Assembly: GCA_004555425.1 (NCBI GenBank)
Contig: SFID01000065.1
Location: 1-14,725 of the forward strand
Direction of reading: 5' to 3'
Source: Bacteroidales bacterium
Lineage (GTDB): Bacteria; Bacteroidota; Bacteroidia; Bacteroidales; Bacteroidaceae
DNA length: 14,725 nt
The notes beneath the pieces were generated by a model. It saw nothing but the letters and a program-made list of their open reading frames with translations, was not told where the DNA came from and made no database searches. Positions 14,424 through 14,725 of the stretch are shown here, piece after piece (the stretch's first letter is position 1; each line of letters begins with the position of its first letter). A program made the position numbers and the translations under genes.

Positions 14424-14725
14424 AATCGGGTAGGAGGTAAATGCTAATCATAAAAGGCATTTGCCTCCTATTTTCACATTTACCGACCTCCCACACCACC
14501 GTACGTGCGGTTCCGCATACGGCGGTTTCGTGCTTTCTCATCTTGCGATGTGTGGCAAGTTGTTTTCAGCTATCCCTATGAGTAGCATCACTTCTATCCT
14601 ATTGTCGGATTCCGTCCTATCGTCTTGGATAGAGAGTTCCTTTCGGACATCTGATGAGGTGTCTCACAAGGTAACATTCATTTACTATTGCACTGCACGA
14701 TTCAGTCCTTCCCTATAAGCACACG
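14424..14725 (-). ncRNA. 3' part of a group II intron (domains V and VI), cut by the window end
   Basis: Read on the minus strand, about 14532-14499 is a typical group II domain V: CCGTATGCGG and CCGCACGTACGG pair across a short bulged hairpin, followed by GGTGGTGTGGGAGG. Domain VI follows as the hairpin AGGAGGCAAATGC ... GCATTTACCTCCT, ending at CCCGAT near 14425, a usual 3' end. The remaining minus-strand sequence to 14725 has stops in all frames, so any intron-encoded reverse transcriptase would lie beyond the window. Insertion is about 30 bp outside the right arm of the long inverted repeat. Subclass not assigned. Confidence 0.75.

Noticed and set aside
14461..14718. Open + strand frame of 85 aa
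   Set aside because: It is the antisense of group II intron domain V (HHRTCGSAYGGF arises from the domain V sequence), a common false gene call.

Overview
The window looks like chromosomal DNA from a member of the Bacteroidales, most probably a Prevotellaceae-like species with GC-rich genes. This rests on the gene set, on a Bacteroidetes-type promoter (CTTG-N20-TAATTTTG before the first gene), on a C-terminal type IX secretion (T9SS) sorting domain, and on Bacteroidetes-style BACON and M60 domains. I assign no species. All eleven protein genes are on the + strand.

Layout. Positions 1-683 hold no gene: one arm of a long inverted repeat (about 12-185), then about 3.4 tandem copies of a 105-bp palindrome-rich unit (218-584). 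Next come a YhcH/YiaL-type sugar-processing protein, a secreted DNA/RNA non-specific endonuclease, QueF (queuosine pathway) and an overlapping membrane acyltransferase (741-3573). A 188-bp MITE (A) forms the last codons of the acyltransferase. TadA and YraN follow (TAATG overlap), then a MmcQ/YjbR-biotin ligase fusion (4694-5785). A second MITE (B) ends exactly at the TTG start of a MATE exporter (6025-7320). pyrH follows (7484-8194). The 340-bp gap after pyrH holds six small hairpins joined by a constant GTTTCA linker and a heptanucleotide array (CTCCTAA x5). Two secreted proteins come next: an LRR protein with a T9SS sorting domain, and an M60 (enhancin/mucinase-type) metallopeptidase with BACON and F5/8C-like domains. 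A strong intrinsic terminator closes this pair.

Positions 12721-14725 carry no credible protein gene but are dense in structure. The other arm of the long inverted repeat lies here. A 1127-bp element (13120-14246) interrupts it, with GTAACTACTCAGGT ends and an exact 8-bp target duplication (CAACTTTT). The left arm serves as the uninterrupted reference. The element has no transposase and contains two elaborately base-paired domains, a long helix split by a third MITE (C), and a GC-rich tandem hairpin. This is the most likely novel object in the window: a non-autonomous transposable element, possibly IS66-mobilised, that carries what may be a structured RNA. At the right edge, on the minus strand, is the 3' part of a group II intron (domains V and VI).

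How the genes relate. The first two-thirds are mostly housekeeping: tRNA modification (tadA, queF), biotin attachment, nucleotide metabolism (pyrH) and export. The secreted nuclease, the LRR protein and the M60 peptidase suggest a host- or mucus-associated lifestyle. The mobile and hairpin repeats sit almost entirely between genes, and several touch gene ends.
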